Below are positions 21,665 through 32,040 of a DNA stretch of 64,000 bases, in pieces. How positions within the stretch are numbered: position 1 is the first letter of the stretch; each line of letters opens with the position of its first letter. The notes beneath the pieces were generated by a model, which was given only the letters and a program-made list of their open reading frames with translations, ran no database searches and was not told where the DNA came from. This DNA comes from Xenopus tropicalis (lineage: Eukaryota > Chordata > Amphibia > Anura > Pipidae). The translations under genes and the position numbers were made by a program. The stretch spans positions 149,772,045 through 149,836,044 of the forward strand of contig NC_030680.2 in assembly GCF_000004195.4 (NCBI RefSeq), given 5' to 3'.

Positions 21665-22018
21665 ATTTGCCATCTTTTTCTAACTTTGCATCTTTCAAAT
21701 GGGGGTCACTGACCCCGGCAGCCAAACCCTATTGCTCTGTGAGGCTCCAGTTTTATTGTTATTGTTACTTTTTATTCCTTATCTCTCTATTCATCCCCTC
21801 CCCTATTCATATTCCCATCTCTCGTTTAAACCACTGCCTGGTTGCTGGGGTAAATAAGACCCTAGCAACCAGCTGCTGAAAGTCCAAGCTGGAGAGCTGA
21901 TTTGAAATACCTAAAAAAAACTTCAAATAATACAAAATGAAGACCAATTGCAAATTATCTCAGAATATTACTCTCTATATTATACTAAAAGTTAACTCAA
22001 AGGTGACCAACCCCTTTA
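21665..22018 (+). mobile_element. T2/Kolobok-like MITE, 5'-truncated
   Basis: It contains the family signature (tcaaatgggggtcactgac, gctctgtgaggctccag, attcatattcccatctctc, accctagcaaccagctgctg) and ends caacccctttaa, the TTAA-type terminus. The left end is missing. The family matches my memory of the Xenopus T2 MITEs with TTAAAGG ends. Related copies lie at 25250, 27531, 43439, 47225, 49740 and 53140. Confidence 0.8.
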
Positions 22019-22126
22019 AACCTATGTGGGGGTCACTTATGAACGCATGTGCAAAGTGCAATTTTGGGTGCAAATTGCCATGTTTTTGTACCCATAATGC
22101 AGTAAAAGTTGTGGGGTAAGAGTGGG

Positions 22127-22370
22127 GTAAGGTTGCCACCTCTGCCGGCTTATATCTCTGGGGCAGGGGGCAGGTGGTGACATCACAAGGGGCAGGGAAA
22201 GAGGAATGTTGATGACATCATGGGGCTATGATGTGGCAATGGGCTTCAATCACAGAGAGTCCTGCCCAGTTTTCTTCCAGGCAGGCAGTTTTGACCTGGC
22301 AGTTTTGACCCGGAGAACCTTTCCAAAAACCGGGCTGTCTTGGTCAAAACCAGATGGGTGGCAACACTAG
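22127..22370. mobile_element. MITE with aaggttgccacct / gggtggcaacact termini
   Basis: Imperfect inverted ends (ggttgccacc and gggtggcaac) enclose repeated gacatca phrases and ccaggcaggcagttttgacc. The 7-mer agtgggg lies on both sides (22121-22127 and 22371-22377), suggesting a target duplication of about 8 bp with uncertain exact limits. A related truncated piece is at 31889-32040. Confidence 0.7.
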
Positions 22371-22425
22371 AGTGGGGGTTGTGCCCCTTTACTATGGGAA
22401 CCCCTGTGACCCCTAGGGTGGTGGC

Positions 22426-23022
22426 TAGTGATGAGCGAATCTGTCCCGTTTCGCTTTGCTGAAAAATTTGAGAATCTTTCAAAAGATTTGCGAAACTGTG
22501 AAAATGTTGCGTGTCAAAAAAACTGCCCGGCTATTGTTTTGTCGCCTGCGCCTACTCTTTTGTCGCCCGGCTATTCTTTTGGGGCCTGTGGCTATTCTTT
22601 TCTTGCGCGGCTATTCTTTTGTCGCCCGCAGCTACTCTTTTGTTGCCCAGCTATTCTTTTGTCGCCCACGGCTATTGTTTTGTCACGCAGCTATTGTTTT
22701 GTCGCCCGCACTATTCTTTTGTCGCCCGCGGCTATTCTTTTGTCGCCAGCTATTCTTTTGTTGCCCGTGGCTAGTCTTTTGTCGTCCAGCTATTCTTTTG
22801 TCGCCCGCGGCTATTCTTTTGTCGGCCAACTATTCTTTTGTCACCCGCGGCTATTGTTTTGTCGTCCGCGGCTATTGTTTTGTCGCCCGCGAAAATTTTT
22901 GGATGCGCAGCGAATTTTTCCACGGCGAATGTTTTCATCCGTTTCGCGAAACAATCCGCCAATGGCGAAACGCGGAAATTCGCCGCAAATCCATGCCTGG
23001 CGAAACATTTTGCCTATCACTA
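22426..23022 (-). mobile_element. TAGTGATG hAT-like MITE with expanded core, perfect TSD
   Basis: Termini are tagtgatgagcgaatctgtc at 22426 and gcctatcacta ending at 23022. A perfect 8-bp duplication gtggtggc lies at 22418-22425 and 23023-23030. The interior (about 22530-22890) is a run of ctattcttttgtcgcccg-type units. The 209- and 259-aa frames of CRPRLLF / YSFVARG repeats are artefacts of this run. Confidence 0.95.
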
Positions 23023-23030
23023 GTGGTGGC

Positions 23031-23780
23031 AGCTCTGAGGGTTACCGACATCAGTAATTGCAGTTGGGCAACATTTACAGCCATGTTTGCCACCTTTGCT
23101 CTGGCCAAGCCAACCTCTGGCCTTCTGTATTGGGCTACTAAACACCATAGGAGCCTTGTGGGGGTTAATGAGAAGCTCAAAGCCCCCCTGCCTGTAAGAC
23201 AATGGCTGATCAGGGAAGGCAGAAGCTGCAGGTAAATATACAGAGATTTTCTGTATCCCTTTAGCATTAGTTTTGGCTTCAAATTCACTTCATATAAAAT
23301 TCCAAAATCTTCCCCTCGCGTCAGGTTGGGCCGAGAGGCAATTAGCCGTGCTGGGCGGCCCATCAATCAAAAAACTAATTTATCCAAGAGGAATATCTTG
23401 ATATCTAAGGGGGGGGGTGTCCTTTCTTGCCCCCACCCTATCAAGAAAATGGTTCCATGGCGGATGCACAAATTGGCGCAATCTCCATGTGACTCCGGAG
23501 CCGACGGATTTTGGCTGCAGTCGCCTGACCGGAAGGAGCCGGGGCTGAAATTAGCTGGCAGTTTGGAGACGCTTTTTGGCTCGCAGCAAACTCGGAATTT
23601 TCTAGGAAGCGGATTTTATTAGATTAAACTGGTCTTTTGGCAGCGGAACAGAGAGGGAGAAATTAGGGCGTTTTATAAAGAGAATGAGAGAAATTGGCAC
23701 CGCTGGCATTTCCTTCTTCGGCAGAAACAGCAGATAATACTTTGTGTTCCATTCCGTAAGATTCTGCGCTAGGGGGGTTA
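23031..23780. promoter_or_regulatory. Unique stretch with candidate CNE (about 23420-23780)
   Basis: No repeat is seen. The core holds gattttattagattaaactgg, gggcgttttataaagagaatg and gcagataatactttgtgttcc in unique DNA. Frames are short and unsupported. Regulatory function is only inferred. Confidence 0.25.
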
Positions 23781-24554
23781 TTTACAGCCTGCGGGGGCAA
23801 AGGGGGCAACGTGCAAAAACTGGGTGTGACTTGCACTTTGCTCCCTGCCCTGTAAGTATTGGAATCATTTGCCCCGTGAATACACTGGCACTTGTGTTGG
23901 GCAGCGCTGTATTCACGAGGGGCAGGCGCATTGGTGCTGAACCCTAGGGGCCCCTCACACACCCCCCCGAGGGAGGTCATCGGGGTGCACCAATGGTTCC
24001 CAGTGGGGATCAGGTCTGGGTTGGCGGCACTGAAGGGGTTTTTCCCGGTGTCCCACAAGCCCAGTCTGACCCTGGGTGCCCTCGTGCCCATGAGAGAGAT
24101 GTTGTGCCTGATGAAGTTCCAGGTGATGTGTTACAATTGGCGCAGTTGTGCTTGCACTTCGGACACGATTGTGTTTGCCGTAAGAATAGCGATTGTGTTC
24201 TCTCAGTGATTGATGCCAGACACCGGACCATGGGGCAACAACCAAGTTTAAAGATGGCGGTAGTGCCAGGGGCTTCATGGTGCCAATAGGGGCGCCCCCG
24301 TGGGAAATTCAGCGCAGGCAGCGGCACCAAGCGCAGCGATACAGAAGTGCAAGGAGCACATACTGACGCCACTTCCGTCAATAACTTGAATTTTTCATGC
24401 AACCGACTGCAGCCGAGCGCAACTGCACTCACAATTGTAAGTGCCCCCATGTACTGTTCCTATGTACCCAGGGGGGCACCTTTGTCTTGGTTAGAAGAGT
24501 TTGGCGTCTACTGTATCAGTCGTCTGCCAGGGCTAAAGAATTGGAAATATCACC
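23781..24554. other. G/C-rich repeat relics, no gene
   Basis: About 23940-24075 contains gatcaggtctgggttggcgg .. cccagtctgaccctggg, probably a decayed CAGGGTCGGACTGG-family element. The rest (24076-24554) is single-copy. Overlapping frames in several phases carry no recognisable domain. Confidence 0.4.
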
Positions 24555-25235
24555 TGTGCCGGCATCTGTAGGGCATTGCTGGCACCTGTAGGGCATTGCT
24601 GGCACCTGTAGGGCACTGCGAGTACCTATAGGACACAGCTGGCACCTATAGGGCATTGCTGGCACCTGTAGGGCATTGCTGGCACCTGTAGGCAACTGCC
24701 AGCACCTGTAGGGCACTGCGAGTACCAATAAGACATTGCTGGCACCTATAGGGCATTGCTGGCACCTGTAGGGCACTGCGAGTACCTATAGGACACAGCT
24801 GGCACCTATAGGGCATTGCTGGCACCCGTAGGGAACTGCTGGCATCTGTAGGACACTGGGAGTACCTGTAGGTCACTGCTGGCACCTATAGGGCACTGCT
24901 GGCACCTGTAGGTCACTGCTGGCACCTATAGGGCATTGCTGGCACCTATAGGGCACTGCTGGCACCTGTAGGCCACTGCTGGCACCTGTAGGCCACTGCT
25001 GGCACCTATAGGGCACTGCTGGCACCTGTAGGTCACTGCGAGTACCTATAGGACACAGCTGGCACCTATAGGGCATTGCAGGCACCTGTAGGGCACTGAT
25101 GGCACCTATAGGGCACTGCTGGCACCTGCAGGGCATTACTGGCACTTGTAGGGCACTGCTGGCACCTGTAGGGCACTGATGGCACCTATAGGGCACTGCT
25201 AGAATCTGTGGGGCACTGCTGGAATCTATAGTTCA
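24555..25235 (+). repeat. 20-bp minisatellite (ggcacctatagggcattgct)
   Basis: About 34 units alternate between ctata and ctgta and between gcattgct and gcactgct. Recurring blocks containing gcgagtacctataggacaca (24618, 24778, 25038) suggest a longer period of roughly 160 bp in part of the array. MPYRCQQCP-type frames are artefacts. Confidence 0.97.
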
Positions 25236-25249
25236 ATAAAGACTTGGAC

Positions 25250-25640
25250 AATTCAATTTTCAATTGGTCTTCATTATTTATTTGTTATAGTTTTTTAATT
25301 ATTTGCCAGTTTTCAAATGGGGGTCACTGACCCCAGCAGGCAAAACCCTATTGCTCTGTGAGGCTCCAGTTTTATTGTTATTGTTACTTTTTATAACTTT
25401 TTTTTCTATTCAGCCCCTCCCCTATTCATATATCAGCCTCTCATTCAAACCACTCCCTGGTCGCTAAGGTATTTTGGACCCTAGCAACCAAATAGCCTCT
25501 GAACCTCCAGACTGGAGAGCTGCTGACCTAAAAATGAAACAACTAAAAACCCACCAATAATAAAAAATGAAGACCAACTGCAAATTATCTCAGAATATTA
25601 CTCTCTACATCATACTAAACGTTAACTCAAAGCAAGATCC
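25250..25640 (+). mobile_element. T2/Kolobok-like MITE fragment
   Basis: Shares caattggtcttcattattt, ggggtcactgacccc, gctctgtgaggctccag and cctagcaacca with the other copies. It ends at gttaactcaaag without the TTAA terminus. It abuts the 20-bp minisatellite on its left. Confidence 0.8.
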
Positions 25641-26203
25641 TTTACTTTCCCTTTGCACACAACTTCTGTCCCCCTGGGCCCCCCAAACGGCAGTCCCGGG
25701 GGTGGCTGTGGCCCCTACTTGCACCCCTACCAGGGACCCCCTTCCCTTTACGCTCTAACTAGGAAGCGGCAAAAGAAACTGCGATCTGACCCCAAACAGT
25801 TTCGAATTCAGTTCAATATTTATGTTTAAATAAGTTAATTATGTGAGTGCAACTCGCAGGGAACATTGTTACTACAGCTGTTTACCCCGCGCTCCCACTC
25901 GCCAACTCTCTAATGACCCCCCCAACGTATCCGAGAGCGCGCCGTGACCTCCCAGCGTGGGGCTCTATTATTTCTGGCAAACGATGAGAATTTCTTGCCT
26001 TTTTTTTTTAATCCCTCGATTTTTTTCTTTTCTATTCTCCCTTTTTGGGAGTAATTTGACTCATTATCGCGGCAGATGCGCCGAGTGATTGCAGTAGCCG
26101 TGACTCATACGGATAATAATCAGAAATCCTTATTGGCTGCGCTTTATTATTCTATTCCGATGGGGGTCCCGGAGGGGCCTTTGTTTCCAAAAACAATTAC
26201 AGG
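25641..26203. promoter_or_regulatory. Candidate conserved non-coding element (about 25790-26180)
   Basis: Unique DNA with atatttatgtttaaataag, ttaattatgtgagtgc, catacggataataatcag and ggctgcgctttattattc. Part is GC-rich (25880-25970). No exon is supported. Confidence 0.3.
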
Positions 26204-27063
26204 TAGTGATGGGCGAAATGTTTCGCCAGGCATGGATTCGAGAGGAATTTCCACGTTTCGCCATTGGCGGATTGTTTCGCGAAACGGATGAAAAAATTTG
26301 GTGTGGAAAAATTCGCTGCACGTCCAAAAATTGTCGCCAGCGTCAAAAAAGTTGCGGGCATCAAAATAATAGCCGCGGGCAACAAAATAATAGCCACGGG
26401 AAACAAAATAATAACCGCGGGCGACAAAAGAATAGCCGCGTGACAAAATAATAGCCGCGTGACAAAATAATAGCCGCGGACGACAAAATAATAGCCGTGG
26501 GCGACAAAATAATAGCCGTGGACGACAAAAGAATAGCCGCGTGACAAAATAATAGCCGCGTGACAAAATAATAGCCGCGGACGACAAAATAATAGCCATG
26601 GGCAACAAAATAATAGCCGCGGGCGACAAAAGAATAGCTGCGTGACAAAATAATAGCCGCGTGACAAAATAATAGCCGCGGACGACAAAATAATAGCCGT
26701 GGGCAACAAAATAATAGCCGCGGGCGACAAAAGAATAGCCGCGTGACAAAATAATAGCCGCGTGACAAAATAATAGCCGCGGACGACAAAATAATAGCTG
26801 TGGGCAACGAAATAATAGCCGCACGACAAGATAATAGCTGCGTGACAAAATAATAGCCGCACGACAAAATAATAGCCGTGGGCGACAATTTTTTTGCCGC
26901 ACATTTTCGCCGTTTCGCGTAAAAAAAGAATAGCCATGCGACAAAATAATAGCCGCGGGCGACAATTTTTTTTGCTGCACGCCAATTTCGCCGTTTCGCG
27001 GATCTTTTGAAAGATTCTCAAATTTTTCGGCAAAGCAAAACGGAACAGATTCGCTCATCACTA
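26204..27063 (+). mobile_element. TAGTGATG hAT-like MITE with 101-bp higher-order core
   Basis: Termini are tagtgatgggcgaaatg at 26204 and gattcgctcatcacta at 27063. Flanking 8-mers attacagg and attacggg differ at one position. Within 26350-26900 the phrase gacaaaagaatagc recurs at 26423, 26524, 26625 and 26726, exactly 101 bp apart. That equals three 21-bp and two 19-bp subunits. The 304- and 278-aa frames (LLFCRPR / YYFVARG) are artefacts. Confidence 0.95.
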
Positions 27064-27129
27064 ATTACGGGGTATCTGCGCGGCGCTCGCGGGGAGGAGA
27101 CGGGGATTCGAGAAGGAAGAACCTATTGA

Positions 27130-27530
27130 CTAGCGAGGAGCAAAGTTTTTCGCAGAGAAATTCTGGATTTCACCATTGGCGATTTTTTTCACGAAACGGC
27201 GAAATTTGGCTGTGAAAAGTTTGCAGTCACTTCGCAGTCGAAAAAAGAAAAAATTGACGTCACATCAAGAAAAGGTTGCGGTACCCGAATTTTGCTAATT
27301 TTTCACCATTTCTAGTGATCTGACTCGTTTTACTTCTCCGAAAAATTAGCGAAACTTGGAAAATGGTAAATAAAAATTGTTGCACGTGCCAAAAGAAATC
27401 ACTGAAATCAAGTTATTCTACCAATGGCGATAGCTTTAAATGGTCACATGGAGTGATTTGGGTTCAGGCCCCTCCTCCTCTATGACTCTATAGATTTTAT
27501 ACGTGTATTTTTAGATGCAATGGTTATGGC
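27130..27530. repeat. Decayed TAGTGATG-family relic and single-copy DNA
   Basis: 27130-27320 reads ctagcgaggagcaaag .. tttcaccatttctagtgatc and shares scattered phrases with the hAT-like family but is heavily mutated. 27321-27530 is single-copy with nothing recognised. Confidence 0.5.
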
Positions 27531-27964
27531 TTAAATGGGGGGTTTCACCTTTAAGGTAACTTCTAGTATGTTATAGAATGGCTACTTCTAAGCAACTTTG
27601 CAATTGGTCTTCATTATTTATTTTTTATCGTTTGTGAATTATTTCCCTTCTTCTCTTAACTCTTTGCAGTTTTCAAATGGGGGTCACTGACCCCGGCAGC
27701 CAAACCCTATTGCTCTGTGAGGCTCCAGTTTTATTGTCCAGTTTTATTACTTTTCTTTCTATGCAGGCCTTCTACTATTCATATACCAGTCTCTCATTCA
27801 AACCGTTGCCTGGTCGCTAAGGTAATATGGACCCTAGCAACCTAGAAACCTAGAAAATTGAAATAACTTAGAAACTACAAATAATAAAAAAATGATGACC
27901 AATTGCAATATATCACTCTCTACATCACATTGAAAGCTAACGCAAAGATGAACAACCCTCTAAA
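27531..27964 (+). mobile_element. Near full-length T2/Kolobok-like MITE
   Basis: It starts ttaaatggggggtttcacct and ends caaccctctaaagg, imperfect TTAAAGG-type inverted ends. The interior carries atgttatagaatggctac, caattggtcttcattattt, ggggtcactgacccc and ggaccctagcaacc. It directly abuts the next repeat, whose first bases (taaagggg) overlap its last. Confidence 0.8.
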
Positions 27965-28720
27965 GGGGCCCTGCCATGATGTTTATGGGGCACTTTTTAT
28001 CTCTAAATGACACTGTTACACGGCAAATAATTCCCTCTGCCATTTACCCTTTTATTCTTCAACCAACAAATGTATTTGTAGCTGTAATATTGGTGTGTAG
28101 GCGCCATCTCAGTGCCTTGTGCCTGAGTCTGAGCTTTCAGCCAGCGCTACACATTAGAACTGCTTTCAGCTAACCTATTGTTTCTCCTACTCCCATGTAA
28201 CTGGAGGAGTCCCAAGCCGGACTTGGATTTCTTACTATTGAGTGCTATTCTGATACCTACTGGGAGCTGCTATCTTGCTCCCTTCCCATTGTTCTGCTGA
28301 TCGGCTGCTGGGGGGGAGGGGGGGGGGGATATCACTCCAACTTGCAGCGCAGCAGTAAAGTGTGCCTGAGTCTGAGCTTTCAGCCAGCGCTACACATTAG
28401 AACTGCTTTCAGCTAACCTATTGTTTCTCCTACTCCCATGTAACTGGAGGAGTCCCAAGCCGGACTTGGATTTCTTACTATTGAGTGCTATTCTGATACC
28501 TACTGGGAGCTGCTATCTTGCTCCCTTCCCATTGTTCTGCTGATCGGCTGCTGGGGGTGAGGGGGGGGGATATCACTCCAACTTGCAGCGCAGCAGTAAA
28601 GTGTGAGTGAAGGTTATCAGAGCACAGGTCACATGGCTGTGGCACTCGGGGAAATGAAGAATATGGCCATGTGACATTTCAAAATTAGATCAGATTACAA
28701 TGCAGGATTCTGCTGTACAT
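27965..28720 (-). repeat. Interspersed repeat with 242-bp duplication, inverted copy
   Basis: This is the reverse complement of the repeat at 1-521, including the same tandem duplication: gtgcctgagtctgagctttc at about 28119 recurs at about 28362, about 242 bp on. It also extends further left (ggggccctgccatgatg) than the copy at the window edge. Both copies sharing one duplication means that it predates dispersal or that one copy derives from the other. Confidence 0.85.
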
Positions 28721-29336
28721 AACCCCCCACTATATCTATAAAGGATTCCTGCTGCCCTTAATACAGTATTTATTTGATACAAAAATAATTCAGGCAGTTG
28801 TCTCTGTTATACTGAAATACAACCCCTTTTTTTTTCAATTTAATCTCGTTAGCAATTTTCCCGAGTCATTTCCTCTCCATTACTGATAACGACTTTGGGT
28901 GATAAGTGTATGAATGAGCCCCCGCCGCCCCCCCAGCCTCTTGTTCCCCTTGAGATGAAATGAACCGGTTTATCCGCCGAGATCCCACATCTTGCGCTGA
29001 ATCTTTTTTTCCCAATCGAGTTCCGACTTCAGAACCTCAAGTTTTACTTTGAAAACTGTTTTTGACATGAAGTTTTATTGAGCCGAAGCTGATTTTTATC
29101 AGTCGAGAATAATAAGAGAGTAGGAAACGCAGACAAATGGGCGCAAGTGCGAAGGATTATAGGAACCCGGGGAGCGTCTGACAGTTCTTGTGGGTCCCGT
29201 CCAACTTCCATTCATGTATTTTATTAAGAGGCAGATGGGCTTTGTGCATAATGGCTGCCTTGTACTGATCTGTCTGAGATTTCCCTTCATTTCCTCTGCA
29301 AAATCAGCAATAAGTAGCAACAAACACCAACCTAAA
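28721..29336. promoter_or_regulatory. Unique stretch with candidate CNE (about 28780-29180)
   Basis: No repeats. The core contains tacagtatttatttgatac, tcaatttaatctcgttagc and ttactgataacgac. A G/C-rich phrase lies near 28920. Short frames only. Confidence 0.3.
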
Positions 29337-29800
29337 AATCCCTATATATTAGGTACCTACCTAGTGCTACCAACCCCTATTTCTGTAGGGAAATGAGAGC
29401 AGGGCAGGCAGTAACCCTTCCAACACTTTCCCCTGTCTCTGCCCCTATATATTAGGTACCTACCTAGTGCTACCAACCCCTATTTCTGTAGGGAAATGAG
29501 AGCAGGGCAGGCAGTAACCCTTCCAACACTTTCCCCTGTCTCTGCCCCTATATATTAGGTACCTACCTAGTGCTACCAACCCCTATTTCTGTAGTGAAAT
29601 GAGAGCAGGGCAGGCAGTAACCCTTCCAACACTTTCCCCTGTCTCTGCCCCTATATATTAGGTACCTACCTAGTGCTACCAACCCCTATTTCTGTAGGGA
29701 AATGAGAGCAGAGCAGGCAGTAACCCTTCCAACACTTTCCCCTGTCTCTGCCCCTATATATTAGGTACCTACCTAGTGCTACCAACCCCTATTTCCCTAG
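29337..29800 (-). repeat. 103-bp satellite array, 4.5 copies (locus 2, inverted)
   Basis: This is the reverse complement of the unit at 13110-14463: ctatatattaggtacctacc recurs every 103 bp. Its left boundary falls at the same point in the unit (tatatagggat) as the right boundary of locus 1. Confidence 0.97.
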
Positions 29801-30749
29801 GCAAAATGGAAGTGGAACGAATTCCAATCTGTTACAACTAAAGTAGATCCTACATTGACTGTAGGAGACAGTAAGACCAACCAACCTATCAACTCATTAT
29901 GAAATTGTACATGCCCAGTAGTCGGAGCAACTTAATGTTCCACTAATACTCTCAATAAATAATTATAAGGACTGGAAACTAATTGTAAGGTCAACTTCAG
30001 TGCAAAGGTCTTCTTCATGGACTCTGCAGCTACTGTTTATTGGATACAAGTCCCAGTCTATGGTCCCTCCCACGCCCAGTAGACCACTATAAAAAAAGTT
30101 GAAATAAGAGGACAAAATGGCTGCCGTCGAATCAGCCTGGTTTAATGCACACTTGATCTCATTAGGCCACTTATCCACTGGGACAAGCAGACCATAACAT
30201 TAAGAGAAAATTACCCAACTCAAGTCGTAACGTCTACTCGGTATTTTAATTGGCAAAAGAAGAGGTGAAAGAATGGACGTGTCAACGAAGGGGCGAAATT
30301 CCATTTCCAAGCGTTACCTTTCTGCTCCATTGGGCCACAGTGAGGAGCAATATAATTTGTTGGAGCGGAAAATTCTGCCAAGAGAAATGTTTTTCGTCTT
30401 CCATTTGCAAAACTTCACACCCGTCGCTCTGATCCCTTATTAGTAACGATCTTATAGTCGAGATTATACGACGCTAAAATTATACATAACGACATGAATG
30501 AGCGAATGAGAGTGAAGGCCCCGCGCCTCGCTGCCAAACTCTCCCTTCTCCTGTTTCTCTTTACTCCTGCTGAGAAAATCAGCACTTTAATGGCTGAGAG
30601 TGACCGGGAGGTGTTTGGAGAAGGAAGGAATCGTTTAAGTTAAAGTAGAGACTTGAAATATTACGGTAAATGGACATCAGTGCCAATTGTCCTCCCAATC
30701 ATCTTCCTGGATTTATTTTTGTCTTTCTTTAAGCTCAAACTCCTTGAAA
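29801..30749. promoter_or_regulatory. Unique stretch with candidate CNE (about 30240-30640)
   Basis: 29801-30239 is single-copy with nothing recognised. 30240-30640 (ggtattttaattggcaaaag, gagcaatataatttgttgg, agtaacgatcttatagtc) is unique and motif-rich. No credible exon. Confidence 0.25.
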
Positions 30750-31888
30750 CAGGGGTTCCTTTGCCTCTTTTTTAATCAGGGTACCCAAATAAAGTCTGGG
30801 AGTCAACTTCAAGACCCAAGAATAAGTTTGAGACCCATCTATCCCCCTTATTGTAGTTACTATTGTTGCAGGACATCTTCATCAGTTTCAAGGACTGTCC
30901 ATAGGGCCACCATCGGAAAAAATGTTGGGCCCCTAAAAACAGGGGTTCATTTGCCTCTTATTATCAGGGTGCTCAAATAAAGTCAACTTCAAGACCCAAG
31001 AATTAGTTTGAGACCCATCTATACCCCTTGTTGTAGTTACTATTGTTGCAGGACATCTTCATGTGTGCAACCAATGGGCTGTCCACAGGGCCACCATCAG
31101 AAAATTTGGTGCCCCTAAAAGCAGGGGTTCATTTACCTCTTATTATCAGGGTGCTCAAATAAAGTCTGGGAGTCAACTTCAAGACCCAAGAATTAGTTTG
31201 AGACCCATCTATACCCCTTATTCTAGTTACTATTGTTGCAGGACATCTTAATCTGTGCAACCAATGGGCTGTCCACAGGGCCACCATCAGAAAATTTGGG
31301 GCCCCTAAAAACAGGGGTTCATTTACCTCTTATTATCAGGGTGCCCAAATAAAGTCAACTTCAAGACCCAAGAATAAGTTTGAGAGCCATCTATCCCCCT
31401 TATTCTAGTTTCTATTGTTGCAGGACATCTTCATCTGTGCAACCAAATAAAGCGACCAATTCAAGGGCTGTCCACAGGGCCACCATCAGAAAATGTGGGG
31501 CCCCTAAAAACAGGGGTTCCTTTACCTCTTTTTGTCAGGGTACCCAAATAAAGTCTGGGAGTCAACTTCAGACCCAAGAATTGGTTTGAGACCCATCTAT
31601 ACCCCTTATTGTAGTTACTATTGTTGCAGGACATCTTCATCTGTGCAACCAATGGGCTGTCCACAGGGCCACCATCAGAAAATTTGGGGCCCTCTTATTA
31701 TCAGGGTGCCCAAATAAAGTCAACTTCAAGACCCAAGAATAAGTTTGAGACCCATCTATACCCCTTATTGTAGTTACTATTGTTGCAGGACATCTTCATC
31801 TGTGCAACCAAATAAAGGGACAGTTTGAAGGGCTGTCCACAGGGTCACCATCAGAAAATTTGGGGCCCCTAAAAACAGGGGTTCTCAA
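30750..31888 (+). repeat. ~187-bp tandem array, about 6 copies
   Basis: The phrase caggggttcatttacctctt or a variant recurs at about 30750, 30940, 31123, 31313 and 31510, and the last unit ends with caggggttc at about 31877. The unit includes aataaagtctgggagtcaac, gttactattgttgcaggaca and gggctgtccacagggccacc. Copies differ by small deletions and point changes, so this array is older than the 103-bp arrays. One unit lacks the aaaaacaggggttc segment. Confidence 0.95.
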
Positions 31889-32040
31889 AGATTGACACTG
31901 CAATTGGCCAATTGGTGATTGCCACTTCATAGCCCCACCCCTGTGACATCAGTGGCCTGTTCCATGATTGTTACTGCCCCACCCAGTGACATCATGCCCC
32001 GCCTCCCTGCCCAGAGTTTGCATGCAGGAGAGGTGGCAAC
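31889..32040. mobile_element. Truncated MITE ending in ggtggcaacc
   Basis: It contains tgacatca phrases and ends gcaggagaggtggcaacc, resembling one end of the element at 22127-22370. The left end joins the preceding array. Confidence 0.5.

Noticed and set aside
22456..23235. 259-aa frame (and similar ones at 26147-27061 and 46193-46934) as a transposase
   Set aside because: The frames are repeats of the 21-bp unit inside MITEs; there is no hAT dimerisation domain or catalytic motif.
24555..25235. CRISPR-like regular direct repeats
   Set aside because: Units are contiguous with no unique spacers, and the DNA is vertebrate. The same applies to all other arrays here.
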